Shown: one piece after another, positions 7,138 to 15,938 of the stretch
Layout: the number at the start of each line of letters is the position of its first letter
How positions within the stretch are numbered: position 1 is the stretch's first letter
Source of the DNA: Flavobacterium psychrophilum
Lineage (GTDB): Bacteria > Bacteroidota > Bacteroidia > Flavobacteriales > Flavobacteriaceae
Assembly: GCA_943325515.2 (NCBI GenBank)
Contig: CALPPS020000005.1
Span: 1-52,800, forward strand
Reading direction: 5' to 3'
DNA: 52,800 nt
Program-made: the position numbers and the translations under genes
The notes under the pieces: model-generated
Told to the model about the DNA's origin: nothing
Database searches by the model: none
Seen by the model: the letters and a program-made list of their open reading frames with translations, nothing else

Positions 7138-8493
7138 TTAAATAAATATCTTTAATAAATGATAAATCAATCCAGCAATTGCAGCGGACACTGGAATAGT
7201 CAATACCCATGCCCAAAGAAGCTTAATGGTAACTCCCCATCGAACAGCAGAAACCCTTTTGGTTACTCCAACTCCAATGATTGAACCTGTAATTGTATGT
7301 GTTGTTGATACTGGTATTTTAAAATGCTCGGTGATAAATAAGGTTAAAGCTCCTGCTGATTCTGCAACTACACCTTCAAAAGCGGTTACTTTCGTGATTT
7401 TTGATCCCATTGTTTTTACAATTTTCCAACCACCACTCAAAGTTCCTAAAGCAATAACCGTGTAACAAGTCAATGGAATCCACGAAGGCATTTGACCATC
7501 AATTTTTACTCCATCTTTTTCAGATGGTAATACTACATTCAAATCTAGCCAACCTAGGGACATATTAGTATGTGGATGTGTATTTAAATAAACTGCCACA
7601 GCTGCTGCAATAATTCCCATAACCTTTTGAGAGTCATTTCCACCATGACCTAAACTGAAAGAAGCCGAAGAAATCAACTGCATTTTTTTTAGTACTTTTT
7701 CCGCTTTTGATGTTGAAAAACTACTAAACATCAAATTGAATACGGCAACAGTATAAAATATAATCGCTACCAAAGTCCATTTAATATTGGCAGGCTCACA
7801 AATTACAGACCACAAATGGCTTTCAAATCTTGGTTTCTTAATTTCGTCATATCCTTCCAATACTGATGATAAAAACAATGCCACTAAAAGCATTAATACT
7901 ACCGTCAATATTTTTGGATAAATATTTTTGCGCGAAGAATACATTAACCAAAGCGAAATAAAATAGGAAATTAACATCCCTAATAATGGAGCTAAAACAA
8001 TAAAGGCAATAATAACTGAAACTCCTGATGGTAATCCACCATCTTCCCCAGGTTTATACCAATTCACAATATTATACCAATGTTTCGTGACCTCTGCTCC
8101 ATCTTGCATCACTGTATAATCTGAAAAACCATGAAGAGAAATAGCATGAGCAATAGCTGCACCAGCAAAACCACCAATTAGTGTGTGTGATGATGAAGAT
8201 GGAATTCCTTTCCACCAGGTAATTAAATTCCATATAATGGCTGCAATAACTCCGGCTAATATTACAGTCAAATTTATGCTGTCTGTTTTGGCAGTTTTGG
8301 CTACAGTATCTGCGACTCCAAAACCAAAAACCCAATAAGCTAAAAAATTAAAAAATGCTGCCCACACTACTGCTTGAAAAGGTGATAGAACTTTTGTGGC
8401 AACAATGGTTGCAATAGAGTTAGCAGCATCATGGAAACCGTTGATGTAATCAAATATCAGTGCCAGAACTATTATTACAATTAGTAAAGTCAT
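7138..8493 (-). CDS. pit: inorganic phosphate transporter, PiT family
   Basis: The 451-residue membrane protein couples phosphate (often as a metal-phosphate complex) uptake to H+ or Na+. Both duplicated PiT signatures are present: GFHDAANSIAT near residues 20-30 and SLGHGGNDSQKVMGI near 281-295. About ten hydrophobic segments are visible, with STTHTITGSIIGVG in the C-terminal half and a cytoplasmic loop in the middle. Length is normal for bacterial members. It is the second gene of a two-gene operon, 20 bases after the PhoU-like gene, an arrangement widespread in bacteria. Confidence 0.92.
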   Translation of the reverse strand: MTLLIVIIVLALIFDYINGFHDAANSIATIVATKVLSPFQAVVWAAFFNFLAYWVFGFGVADTVAKTAKTDSINLTVILAGVIAAIIWNLITWWKGIPSSSSHTLIGGFAGAAIAHAISLHGFSDYTVMQDGAEVTKHWYNIVNWYKPGEDGGLPSGVSVIIAFIVLAPLLGMLISYFISLWLMYSSRKNIYPKILTVVLMLLVALFLSSVLEGYDEIKKPRFESHLWSVICEPANIKWTLVAIIFYTVAVFNLMFSSFSTSKAEKVLKKMQLISSASFSLGHGGNDSQKVMGIIAAAVAVYLNTHPHTNMSLGWLDLNVVLPSEKDGVKIDGQMPSWIPLTCYTVIALGTLSGGWKIVKTMGSKITKVTAFEGVVAESAGALTLFITEHFKIPVSTTHTITGSIIGVGVTKRVSAVRWGVTIKLLWAWVLTIPVSAAIAGLIYHLLKIFI

Positions 8494-8513
8494 ATTTTGC
8501 TAATTGTTTAAAA

Positions 8514-9158
8514 TTAAGAGTGTTTAACAGAAATTTGTTCCATCACATTGGAAACACTTTTACATTTATCAGAGGCCATTTCCAAAGCAGAAAGCACTTC
8601 TTTATATTTGATAATATTTTTTGCTTCTGTCTCGTTTTCAAAAATATCAGCAACAGCTTTATCAAAAACTACATCAGCTTTACTTTCTAATTTATTGATT
8701 TTTTTACAAGTTTCCTTAATCAATTTTAAATTATTCATGTCTTTAAGTTGTATAATTCCTACACCTATTAATTGACATGCTTCTAAATTGATTTCCGTTA
8801 ACTTTCTTATTGATTTAGTGATTTTCTCGACCTGATACAAACGCATTCTGCTAGCTGCACCATGCATATTATCAGCCACATTATCAATTGCTTTTATTAG
8901 AGAATGGATATCTTCTCTATCAAAAGGTGTAATGAAGTTTCGACTCAATTCTAGATGAGTTTTATGAGTTATTTCCTCAATAGTGGCTTCTAATTCCTCT
9001 ATTTTAGAATAATATTCTTCTCTTTCAGCTTTTGGTGCATTTACTGCTTCATGAAGTGTTTCTGCCAATAAAATCAAATTGTTAGAAGCTTGCTCAAATA
9101 ATGGAAAGAATTTTTTATCTTTTGGAACTAAAAATTGAAAAAAACTATTAATATTCAT
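8514..9158 (-). CDS. DUF47 (PhoU-like) partner of the PiT transporter
   Basis: The 214-residue, mostly helical protein starts MNINSFFQFLVPKDKKFF, the usual N-terminus of DUF47 (TIGR00153) proteins; a longer in-frame start at 9179 would overlap the promoter. It has PhoU-like helical repeats with acidic metal-binding-type patches (FDREDIHSLIKAIDNVAD). The family is consistently encoded beside PiT transporters and is thought to regulate them. It is the first gene of the operon, with two tandem promoters upstream. Confidence 0.9.
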   Translation of the reverse strand: MNINSFFQFLVPKDKKFFPLFEQASNNLILLAETLHEAVNAPKAEREEYYSKIEELEATIEEITHKTHLELSRNFITPFDREDIHSLIKAIDNVADNMHGAASRMRLYQVEKITKSIRKLTEINLEACQLIGVGIIQLKDMNNLKLIKETCKKINKLESKADVVFDKAVADIFENETEAKNIIKYKEVLSALEMASDKCKSVSNVMEQISVKHS

Positions 9159-9176
9159 AAATAAAAATTTAGAACA

Positions 9177-9238
9177 CAAATGTATCTTTCTAATGTTAAG
9201 AGAATATTAACAAATGTAAAAAAAGAATATTTATTCAA
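9177..9238 (-). promoter_or_regulatory. tandem promoters of the DUF47-pit operon
   Basis: The distal promoter is TTG (9238-9236), 17 bases, TACATTTG (9218-9211), a full consensus match. A second TACATTTG lies at 9184-9177 with a TTC 17 bases upstream as a weaker -33. Two promoters 34 bases apart could allow constitutive plus regulated transcription; no phosphate-control box can be identified by eye. Confidence 0.6.
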
Positions 9239-9275
9239 TAATAATAAAAATCAAATAAAAGCATTTTACCTTATT

Positions 9276-9287
9276 GAAAACGTTTTC
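9276..9287. promoter_or_regulatory. perfect palindrome GAAAACGTTTTC, candidate operator
   Basis: A 12-base perfect palindrome lies 49 bases before the acyl-CoA carboxylase start, next to a -7-like TATTTTAG (9289-9296). Its form (AAACGTTT core) resembles operators of LacI-family repressors. No regulator gene is adjacent. Confidence 0.45.
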
Positions 9288-9335
9288 GTATTTTAGCAGT
9301 CAATCTAAAACGCCAAATTAATAATAACTAAAACC

Positions 9336-10964
9336 ATGGATATTAACTTCAATAAAAACGAAGATCATAATAAACTTTTACTGGCCGAATTGAAACAACA
9401 CTTTGCGAAAGTAAAAATTGGTGGAGGAACAAAACGCATTGAAAAGTTACATGTCGAAGGTAAAATGACAGCTCGTGAACGTATTGATTATTTACTTGAT
9501 GCTAAAGCCAAAAGCATAGAAATTGGTGCTTTTGTTGGCGACGGAATGTATGCTGAACATGGCGGTTGCCCATCTGGTGGTGTGGTGGTGAAAATGGGTT
9601 ATATCAAAGGAAAACAATGCATTGTTGTGGCTAATGATGCTACTGTAAAAGCGGGTGCATGGTTTCCTATCACCGGGAAAAAGAACCTTCGTGCACAAGA
9701 AATTGCCATGGAAAATCGCTTACCAATTATCTATTTGGTCGATTCTGCTGGTGTTTATTTGCCATTGCAAGACGAAATTTTTCCCGATAAAGAACATTTT
9801 GGAAGAATTTTTAGAAATAATGCCATCATGAGTAGCATGGGAATTACCCAAATTGCAGCGGTGATGGGAAGTTGTGTGGCTGGTGGTGCTTACTTACCCA
9901 TTATGAGTGACGAAGCCATGATTGTGGATAAAACAGGAAGTATTTTCTTGGCTGGAAGTTATTTGGTCAAAGCTGCTATTGGTGAAAACATCGATAATGA
10001 AACTCTTGGCGGTGCCACAACCCATTGCGAAATATCGGGTGTTACTGATTATAAAGCCAAAGACGATAAAGACGCTTTAGATAGAATTAAAAGCATTGTG
10101 GGCAAAATTGGCGATTATGAAAAAGCAGGTTTCAATAGAGAAACTGCTCAAAAGCCAGCTTTAAATGAAAAAGACATTTATGGAATCATTCCGAAATCGC
10201 GCACTGATCAATATGATATGATGGAAATCATCAAACGATTGGTAGACAATTCCGAAATGGATATGTACAAAGAAGATTATGGTAAATCCATCATCACTTG
10301 TTACGCTAGAATTGACGGTTGGGCAGTGGGAATAATTGCCAACCAAAGAACGGTTTCCAAAACCAAAAAAGGCGAAATCCAGTTTGGAGGTGTTATTTAC
10401 TCTGATTCTGCTGATAAAGCCACGCGTTTTATTGCCAATTGCAACCAAAAGAAAATTCCATTACTATTTGTGCAAGACGTAACCGGATTTATGGTAGGTT
10501 CCAAATCGGAACATGGTGGCATTATAAAAGATGGTGCCAAAATGGTAAATGCAGTTGCCAACTCTGTTGTACCAAAATTCACAGTGATTGTAGGTAATTC
10601 TTATGGTGCTGGAAATTATGCCATGTGTGGCAAAGCGTATGATCCAAGATTAATTGTTGCATGGCCAAGTGCCGAATTGGCCGTTATGGGCGGTACTCAA
10701 GCAGCAAAAGTATTAGTTCAAATAGAAACTTCTTCCTTGAAAGCTAAAGGCGAAATTGTAGATGAAAAAGTAGAAAAAGAATTATTTGATAAAATCAAAG
10801 CAAGATACGATGCACAAGTTTCTCCGTATTATGCCGCGGCACGACTTTGGACTGATGCTATTATTGACCCGCTAGAAACTCGAACTTGGATTTCAATGGG
10901 GATTGAAGCGGCAAATCATGCTCCGATTGAGAAGAAGTTTAATTTGGGAGTGATTCAGGTGTAA
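9336..10964 (+). CDS. acyl-CoA carboxylase carboxyltransferase (beta) subunit
   Basis: The 542-residue crotonase-fold protein has two carboxyltransferase halves with GG oxyanion-type motifs: CVAGGAYLP in the N-terminal half and NSYGAGNYAM in the C-terminal half. It would transfer CO2 from carboxybiotin to an acyl-CoA. Details such as FPDKEHFGRIF and GSIFLAG, plus the length, resemble methylcrotonyl-CoA carboxylase beta more than propionyl-CoA or acetyl-CoA types, which suggests leucine or branched-chain breakdown, but substrate is not certain. The biotin-carrying alpha subunit is not in this window. A palindrome upstream may control it. Heptamer-like repeats start at its stop codon. Confidence 0.9.
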   Translation: MDINFNKNEDHNKLLLAELKQHFAKVKIGGGTKRIEKLHVEGKMTARERIDYLLDAKAKSIEIGAFVGDGMYAEHGGCPSGGVVVKMGYIKGKQCIVVANDATVKAGAWFPITGKKNLRAQEIAMENRLPIIYLVDSAGVYLPLQDEIFPDKEHFGRIFRNNAIMSSMGITQIAAVMGSCVAGGAYLPIMSDEAMIVDKTGSIFLAGSYLVKAAIGENIDNETLGGATTHCEISGVTDYKAKDDKDALDRIKSIVGKIGDYEKAGFNRETAQKPALNEKDIYGIIPKSRTDQYDMMEIIKRLVDNSEMDMYKEDYGKSIITCYARIDGWAVGIIANQRTVSKTKKGEIQFGGVIYSDSADKATRFIANCNQKKIPLLFVQDVTGFMVGSKSEHGGIIKDGAKMVNAVANSVVPKFTVIVGNSYGAGNYAMCGKAYDPRLIVAWPSAELAVMGGTQAAKVLVQIETSSLKAKGEIVDEKVEKELFDKIKARYDAQVSPYYAAARLWTDAIIDPLETRTWISMGIEAANHAPIEKKFNLGVIQV

Positions 10965-10991
10965 TATTAGATATTAGATTTTAGATATCCT
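10963..10991 (+). repeat. heptamer array TTAGATN
   Basis: TTAGATA (10967-10973), TTAGATT (10974-10980) and TTAGATA (10981-10987) follow directly on the carboxylase stop codon: a constant TTAGAT hexamer plus one varying base. The hexamer differs from that of the other arrays in the window but the architecture is the same. Confidence 0.6.
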
Positions 10992-11059
10992 TAATCTTGT
11001 CATTACTCTAAATTTAATCATCATATACAAAATGTTAAATAATAATCATTCACACCATC

Positions 11060-11088
11060 TTGTCATTCCGAGGAACGTGGAATCTCAT
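11060..11088 (+). repeat. dispersed flavobacterial repeat with ATTCC/GGAAT inverted ends
   Basis: The segment reads TTGTCATTCCGAGGAACG then TGGAATCTC. From memory, very similar TCATTCCGAGGAACGAGGAATCTC elements recur between genes in many Flavobacteria and other Bacteroidetes. ATTCC (11065-11069) and GGAAT (11079-11083) form inverted ends. Only one copy is seen here, so repeat status rests on recalled knowledge. Confidence 0.45.
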
Positions 11089-11113
11089 TAATAATTTATA
11101 AAGTCCATTTCAA

Positions 11114-11548
11114 ATGAAAAAATTGCTATTGTTATCCGTAATTACTTTAAGTCTTACTCTTTATGCTCAAACAGATGAATACTCAGGAACTTATAATTTA
11201 CATATTGAAGGAAAAGATAAAAGCATTTTAGATTATAACCTTGTATTAGATAAAGACCATACTTTTATATTTGTTAGTTTTCAAAAGCTAATAGACATTA
11301 GAGGAGAACATGATAAATATAATTACGGAAAAGGAACGTGGCGAGTAGAAAATAAAATCATAAAATTTACTACCGAAGCAACCGATTTAGATGAAAAACA
11401 CACCCTGAATTTTAGAGGTTCCACAGCGCGTCTAATCAAAAAATCACCTCGTGATACAAGTGATAAAGTGGTTCCAACAGCGCTTCAATTTTACAAATCT
11501 GAAATTCCTTGGATAGCCAATTTGAAACTTTTGTTGAAGGAACAATAA
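11114..11548 (+). CDS. small secreted protein of unknown function
   Basis: The 144-residue product has a signal peptide (residues 1-18, cleavage after LYA) and a mature part of about 125 residues that looks all-beta: alternating polar and hydrophobic strands such as YSGTYNLHI, YNLVLDKDHTFIFVSF, GKGTWRVENKIIKFTT and HTLNFRGSTARLIKK. The pattern of short strands with a G-x-W turn resembles NlpE-like or lipocalin-like small beta barrels, but I do not recognise a named family. It ends one base before the pseudouridine synthase start, so the two are probably cotranscribed. Confidence 0.65.
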   Translation: MKKLLLLSVITLSLTLYAQTDEYSGTYNLHIEGKDKSILDYNLVLDKDHTFIFVSFQKLIDIRGEHDKYNYGKGTWRVENKIIKFTTEATDLDEKHTLNFRGSTARLIKKSPRDTSDKVVPTALQFYKSEIPWIANLKLLLKEQ

Positions 11549-11549
11549 A

Positions 11550-13190
11550 ATGATAACTTCCCTTTTTCATCCTTTCCAACAAAATAGTGCTGCTATTCCT
11601 TTACCGGAAAAATTCACCTTTCCGTTCTATTATAATCCACATCAATTGAGCGTAATAGCTGCTCGTGAGTTGCAAAACTATCTTGAAACACAAAACGATT
11701 TCCAGCATAACTTTGGTTTAAATAAAAACCATGAAGGTTTTGTAATAGGCAAAATGTTTGGCGTTTTGGTAGTGCAAAATCAAAACAATCAGTTGGGATT
11801 TCTTTGGGCTTTTTCGGGAAAATTGGCTGAAAGCAATCAACATCCATTATTTGTGCCAACGGTTTTTGATATGTTGGAGGAAAATAGCTATTTCAAAAAA
11901 GAAGAAACTATTCTTAATCAATTTAACAAAAAAATTAACAAGCTTGAAAACGATAAAAATTACATAGCCGCTTTAAAACATTTGGAACAAACAAAACTCC
12001 AAGCCAAAGAAGAAATCCAAGCCCACAAAGAAACTATAAAACATGGCAAAAAAAGTCGTTCCGAAAAACGAAAAGCGCGAGCTGATGAAGTATTAGAACA
12101 ACTCAATAAAGAAAGTCAAGAGGAAGGCATTTTACTCAAGAAAATGACTCAATATTGGAATCATCATATACTTACAGCTTCTGAATCAGTTGACATCTTT
12201 ACTGCACAAATCAACCAACTGAAAGAAGAACGCAAACAAAAATCATCAGCACTACAACAACAATTATTTACCGAGTATGCCTTTTTGAATCAATACCAAG
12301 AACTGAAAAGTTTGGCAGCTATTTTTAAAGGAAATCCACCTGCAGGTGCCGGTGAATGTGCTGCGCCAAAGTTATTGCATTATGCTTTTCAACATAATTT
12401 AAAACCCATTGCTATGGCAGAATTCTGGTGGGGTAAATCACCAAAATCTGAAGTTAGAAAACATGGGCAATTTTACCCTGCTTGCACCGGAAAATGCGAA
12501 CCTATTTTGAAACACATGCTTCAAGGAATTCCCATGGAGGAAAATCCATTTGCTATTAATCCTGCCGAAGGAAAAGAATTGGAAATCGTTTTTGAAGATG
12601 CCTATTTATTGCTTGTCAACAAGCCTTCCGAATTTTTATCCGTTCCTGGCAAACAAATCACCGACTCGGTTCAAACCAGAATAAAAGCAAGTTATCCCAA
12701 TGCGATGATAGTGCATCGATTGGACATGGCTACTTCGGGTTTATTGCTCTTTGGTAAAACTCCTGAAGTGTATAAAAAACTGCAAGCTCAGTTTATCAAA
12801 CGAAACGTAAAAAAACGCTACATCGCCTTGTTGGATGGAGTATTGTCTGAAGATAGCGGCAGTATCGATTTGCCATTGCGTGGTGATTTACACAACCGTC
12901 CCAATCAAATCGTTTGTTATGACCATGGCAAACCAGCCAAAACCCATTGGGAAGTTATAGAACGAAAAGATAACAAAACATTGGTCTACTTCTACCCTAT
13001 CACAGGACGAACACACCAACTCCGTGTGCATGCCGCGCATCCATTAGGATTAAATACTCCTATTGTCGGCGATGATTTATATGGCACCAAAGCCGATAGA
13101 TTATATCTTCATGCCGAGAGCATTACGTTTCAACATCCTATTTCAAATGAAACATTAACTATTAAAATTGAAATTGATTTTAATTCGTAA
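11550..13190 (+). CDS. RluA-family RNA pseudouridine synthase with long N-terminal extension
   Basis: The C-terminal 210 or so residues of this 546-residue protein are an RluA-type catalytic domain. Catalytic Asp392 sits in VHRLDMATSGLLLF, followed by KRYIALLDG and the RTHQLRVHAAHPLG motif near the end. The first 330 residues are an extension: a predicted coiled coil from about 118 to 245 and then a block with GAGECAAPKLL and YPACTGKC. Related long RluA-like proteins of about 550 residues exist in marine gammaproteobacteria and Bacteroidetes. The cysteines might bind metal or contact RNA, but that is inference. The target uridine is unknown. Confidence 0.85.
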   Translation: MITSLFHPFQQNSAAIPLPEKFTFPFYYNPHQLSVIAARELQNYLETQNDFQHNFGLNKNHEGFVIGKMFGVLVVQNQNNQLGFLWAFSGKLAESNQHPLFVPTVFDMLEENSYFKKEETILNQFNKKINKLENDKNYIAALKHLEQTKLQAKEEIQAHKETIKHGKKSRSEKRKARADEVLEQLNKESQEEGILLKKMTQYWNHHILTASESVDIFTAQINQLKEERKQKSSALQQQLFTEYAFLNQYQELKSLAAIFKGNPPAGAGECAAPKLLHYAFQHNLKPIAMAEFWWGKSPKSEVRKHGQFYPACTGKCEPILKHMLQGIPMEENPFAINPAEGKELEIVFEDAYLLLVNKPSEFLSVPGKQITDSVQTRIKASYPNAMIVHRLDMATSGLLLFGKTPEVYKKLQAQFIKRNVKKRYIALLDGVLSEDSGSIDLPLRGDLHNRPNQIVCYDHGKPAKTHWEVIERKDNKTLVYFYPITGRTHQLRVHAAHPLGLNTPIVGDDLYGTKADRLYLHAESITFQHPISNETLTIKIEIDFNS

Positions 13191-13231
13191 TAAATTATTA
13201 CTTTTCATACCTATTATTAAATAATATTTCA

Positions 13232-14857
13232 ATGAAAAATGTAATATACTTCAGTTTGCTTTTCATTAGTTTTCAATGTGTTTTTGCGCAAGAAAGTTTT
13301 ACTAGAAAAGATACTTTGCAAGGCAGTCTTCGCCCAGAGCGAAGTTGTTTTGACGTATTACGATATGACTTGAATATCAAAGTCAATCCAACAGACAAAT
13401 CTATTATTGGTTACAATGAAATCACTTTCGCAGTTGAAGAAAGCACCAGTAGAATTCAATTGGATTTATTTGAAAATATGAAAATTGATAGTATTGTTTA
13501 CAACAAAAATAGATTAAACTACGAAAGAGAATTTAATGCTGTTTTTATAGATTTTAAAGAAACTTTAAAAATTGGACAATCAGCAGATAGAATTTTATTT
13601 TATTACTCAGGAAAACCCATTGTTGCCAAAAACGCCCCGTGGGACGGTGGTTTTGTGTATAACAAAGATTCGCAAGGCAAAGATTGGATTGGTGTTGCAG
13701 TGCAAGGCACAGGTGCCAGTCTTTGGTATCCTTGCAAAGACACCCAAACCGATGAACCCGATTGGGGTGCCACTATAAAAGTAGCAGTTCCAAATGGTTT
13801 GATGAATGTTTCTAACGGAAGATTTATGGGTTCAGAAGATTTGAAGAATGGCTATACCCGCTGGGATTGGGAAGTAAAAAATCCTATTAACAACTATGAT
13901 ATTACTATAAATATTGCCGACTATGCCCATATTCATGACACCTACAAAGGACTAGACCTAGATTATTATGTGCTAAAAGAAAACGAAGAAAAAGCAAGAA
14001 CCCACTTTGAAGAAGTAAAACCCATGCTGGATTGTTACCAAAGGAAATTTGGCGACTATCCCTTCAAAGAAGATGGTTACAAACTGGTAGAAACTTCTTA
14101 TTTAGGTATGGAACATCAAAGCGCTGTGGCCTATGGCAATCAGTATTTGAAAGGGTATTTGGGTAGTGATTTATCTGGAACGGGGATTGGATTAGCTTTT
14201 GATTACATCACTATTCACGAAAGCGGTCATGAATGGTTTGGCAATAGCATTACTTCAAAAGACATAGCTGATATGTGGATTCACGAAGCCTTTACAATGT
14301 ATGGTGAAACTGTTTTTGTAGAATGTCAATATGGCTATGAAAAAGGCCAAACCTACCTCAACGGTATGAAGCAAAATATTGAGAACGATAAACCCATTAT
14401 TGGTCCATATGGCGTTAACAAAGAAGGGTCTGGCGATATGTATTATAAAGGAGCCTTGATGTTAAACACCTTACGTCATGTTATAAATGATGATGCCAAA
14501 TGGTGGAAATTATTATTAGAGTATGCCAATTCCTTTCGTCACAAAATCATTGATACTGAAACTGTAATAGCTTTTTTTAATAAAGAAAGCGGTATGAATT
14601 TGACTCCTATATTTAACCAGTATTTAAAACAAATAACAATCCCTGATTTAGTCATCAGAAAAAAAAGAAACATATTAGAATACAAATGGCTTTCCTATGA
14701 TACTACTTTCACCATGCCAATAGACGTTAATATAAAAAACAAAAAAGTCAGATTGTATCCAACGACTAACTGGCAAAAATCAAAAATAAAAATCAACACC
14801 TTGAATGAGGTACTAGTAGCTACCAATTCCTTTTATGTTGGTGTAATAAAAGAATAA
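13232..14857 (+). CDS. M1 family zinc aminopeptidase-like metallopeptidase
   Basis: The 541-residue product has a signal peptide (1-19) and the M1 fold: an N-terminal beta domain to about 220, then the catalytic domain. Zinc ligands are His329 and His333 in HESGHEWFG, with Glu330 as general base and Glu352 in WIHEAF as third ligand, at the expected distance. The usual GAMEN exopeptidase motif appears as GMEHQSAVAYG, as in other Bacteroidetes members. A YYKGALML motif supplies the likely transition-state tyrosine. It should trim peptides outside the cytoplasm. It is shorter than aminopeptidase N, lacking most of the C-terminal helical domain. Confidence 0.9.
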   Translation: MKNVIYFSLLFISFQCVFAQESFTRKDTLQGSLRPERSCFDVLRYDLNIKVNPTDKSIIGYNEITFAVEESTSRIQLDLFENMKIDSIVYNKNRLNYEREFNAVFIDFKETLKIGQSADRILFYYSGKPIVAKNAPWDGGFVYNKDSQGKDWIGVAVQGTGASLWYPCKDTQTDEPDWGATIKVAVPNGLMNVSNGRFMGSEDLKNGYTRWDWEVKNPINNYDITINIADYAHIHDTYKGLDLDYYVLKENEEKARTHFEEVKPMLDCYQRKFGDYPFKEDGYKLVETSYLGMEHQSAVAYGNQYLKGYLGSDLSGTGIGLAFDYITIHESGHEWFGNSITSKDIADMWIHEAFTMYGETVFVECQYGYEKGQTYLNGMKQNIENDKPIIGPYGVNKEGSGDMYYKGALMLNTLRHVINDDAKWWKLLLEYANSFRHKIIDTETVIAFFNKESGMNLTPIFNQYLKQITIPDLVIRKKRNILEYKWLSYDTTFTMPIDVNIKNKKVRLYPTTNWQKSKIKINTLNEVLVATNSFYVGVIKE

Positions 14858-14897
14858 AAACGAAATAGATTACTATATTTCAAGTGCTATTTTTGTC

Positions 14898-15938
14898 TTA
14901 TTTCAAAGACTCTTTCCTAATAATCTTTCCGCTAGCATTTACTTTAAACTTTGGAATGAATACTATTTCTTTAGGTTTTTCATATTTATCTAAATCCTCA
15001 AAAAGGTTTTCATCAAATTCTTGTTTATCACCTTCAATGACCAGAATTACTTTTTCTCCTAATTCATTATCCGGTTTGGAAGCAATAAAGTAAAGTTGTT
15101 GAATCTTGTTGGCTAATTTTTGCTCTACTTGCTCTGGCATTATTTTTATACCTCCACTATTAATAATATTATCTAATCTTCCTAAAAAAATAAATTGATT
15201 TTCATTAACCATTTCTACAATATCATTGGTTGTAATGACATCATCTGAAATTCTTGGAGCATGAATAACAAGGCATTTTCTATCATCATAGGAAATAGTA
15301 ACGTTTGGTAATACTGTAAATGCTTTTTCTCCTAATTTTCTGGCAGCAATATGAGTTATGGTTTCTGTCATACCATAAGTTTCATAAACTTCTGTTGTTA
15401 ACTTTAATAAATTTTTTTCCAATACTTTATTAATCGCTGCACCACCAACAATGAGTTTTTTTACTCTTTTCAATTCTCCTAAAGAATTCTTGGCTTGTAA
15501 AGGTACCATGGCAATAAAATCAAAATCAATTTCATTGTTTAGTAATGGATGAGAGCTAGGAGCGACAAACTCTAAATCTAATCCTATAATCATTGCACGA
15601 ACTAACATCATTTTTCCAGCAACATATTTAACGGGTAAACAATGTAAAGCTTTATCACCTGATTGTAAGTCAAAAAAATCACCTGTAGCCAGTGCTGAAT
15701 TTACCATAGCTTGCTTGCTAATAGTAATTATTTTTGGAGCACCCGTTGTTCCTGAAGTTTGCATTTCTATGAAGTCTTTACTATCAAACCAATCCAAGAG
15801 AAAATCTCCTACTGGTTTTTCAAAGTCATCACCTTCTTTAATAAAACTATAGGCAACACGACACAAATCTTCTCTATCAAGGTGAAACCCATTTAACTTA
15901 AATTTATTGTGTACATTTTCGTAAGTTGGATTATTCAT
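14898..15938 (-). CDS. menE: o-succinylbenzoate-CoA ligase-type AMP-binding enzyme
   Basis: The 346-residue adenylate-forming enzyme has the AMP-binding motif TSGTTGAPK near residue 61-69, YGMTETITH as the second core motif, and GRLDNIINSGG and K near the C-terminus (ASGKIIRK). The short length compared with typical acyl-CoA synthetases (about 500) and the order of motifs match the compact MenE of Bacteroidetes, which activates o-succinylbenzoate in menaquinone synthesis. No other men genes are in the window. Its start overlaps the CPBP protease gene by 8 bases, so they are cotranscribed. Confidence 0.8.
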   Translation of the reverse strand: MNNPTYENVHNKFKLNGFHLDREDLCRVAYSFIKEGDDFEKPVGDFLLDWFDSKDFIEMQTSGTTGAPKIITISKQAMVNSALATGDFFDLQSGDKALHCLPVKYVAGKMMLVRAMIIGLDLEFVAPSSHPLLNNEIDFDFIAMVPLQAKNSLGELKRVKKLIVGGAAINKVLEKNLLKLTTEVYETYGMTETITHIAARKLGEKAFTVLPNVTISYDDRKCLVIHAPRISDDVITTNDIVEMVNENQFIFLGRLDNIINSGGIKIMPEQVEQKLANKIQQLYFIASKPDNELGEKVILVIEGDKQEFDENLFEDLDKYEKPKEIVFIPKFKVNASGKIIRKESLK

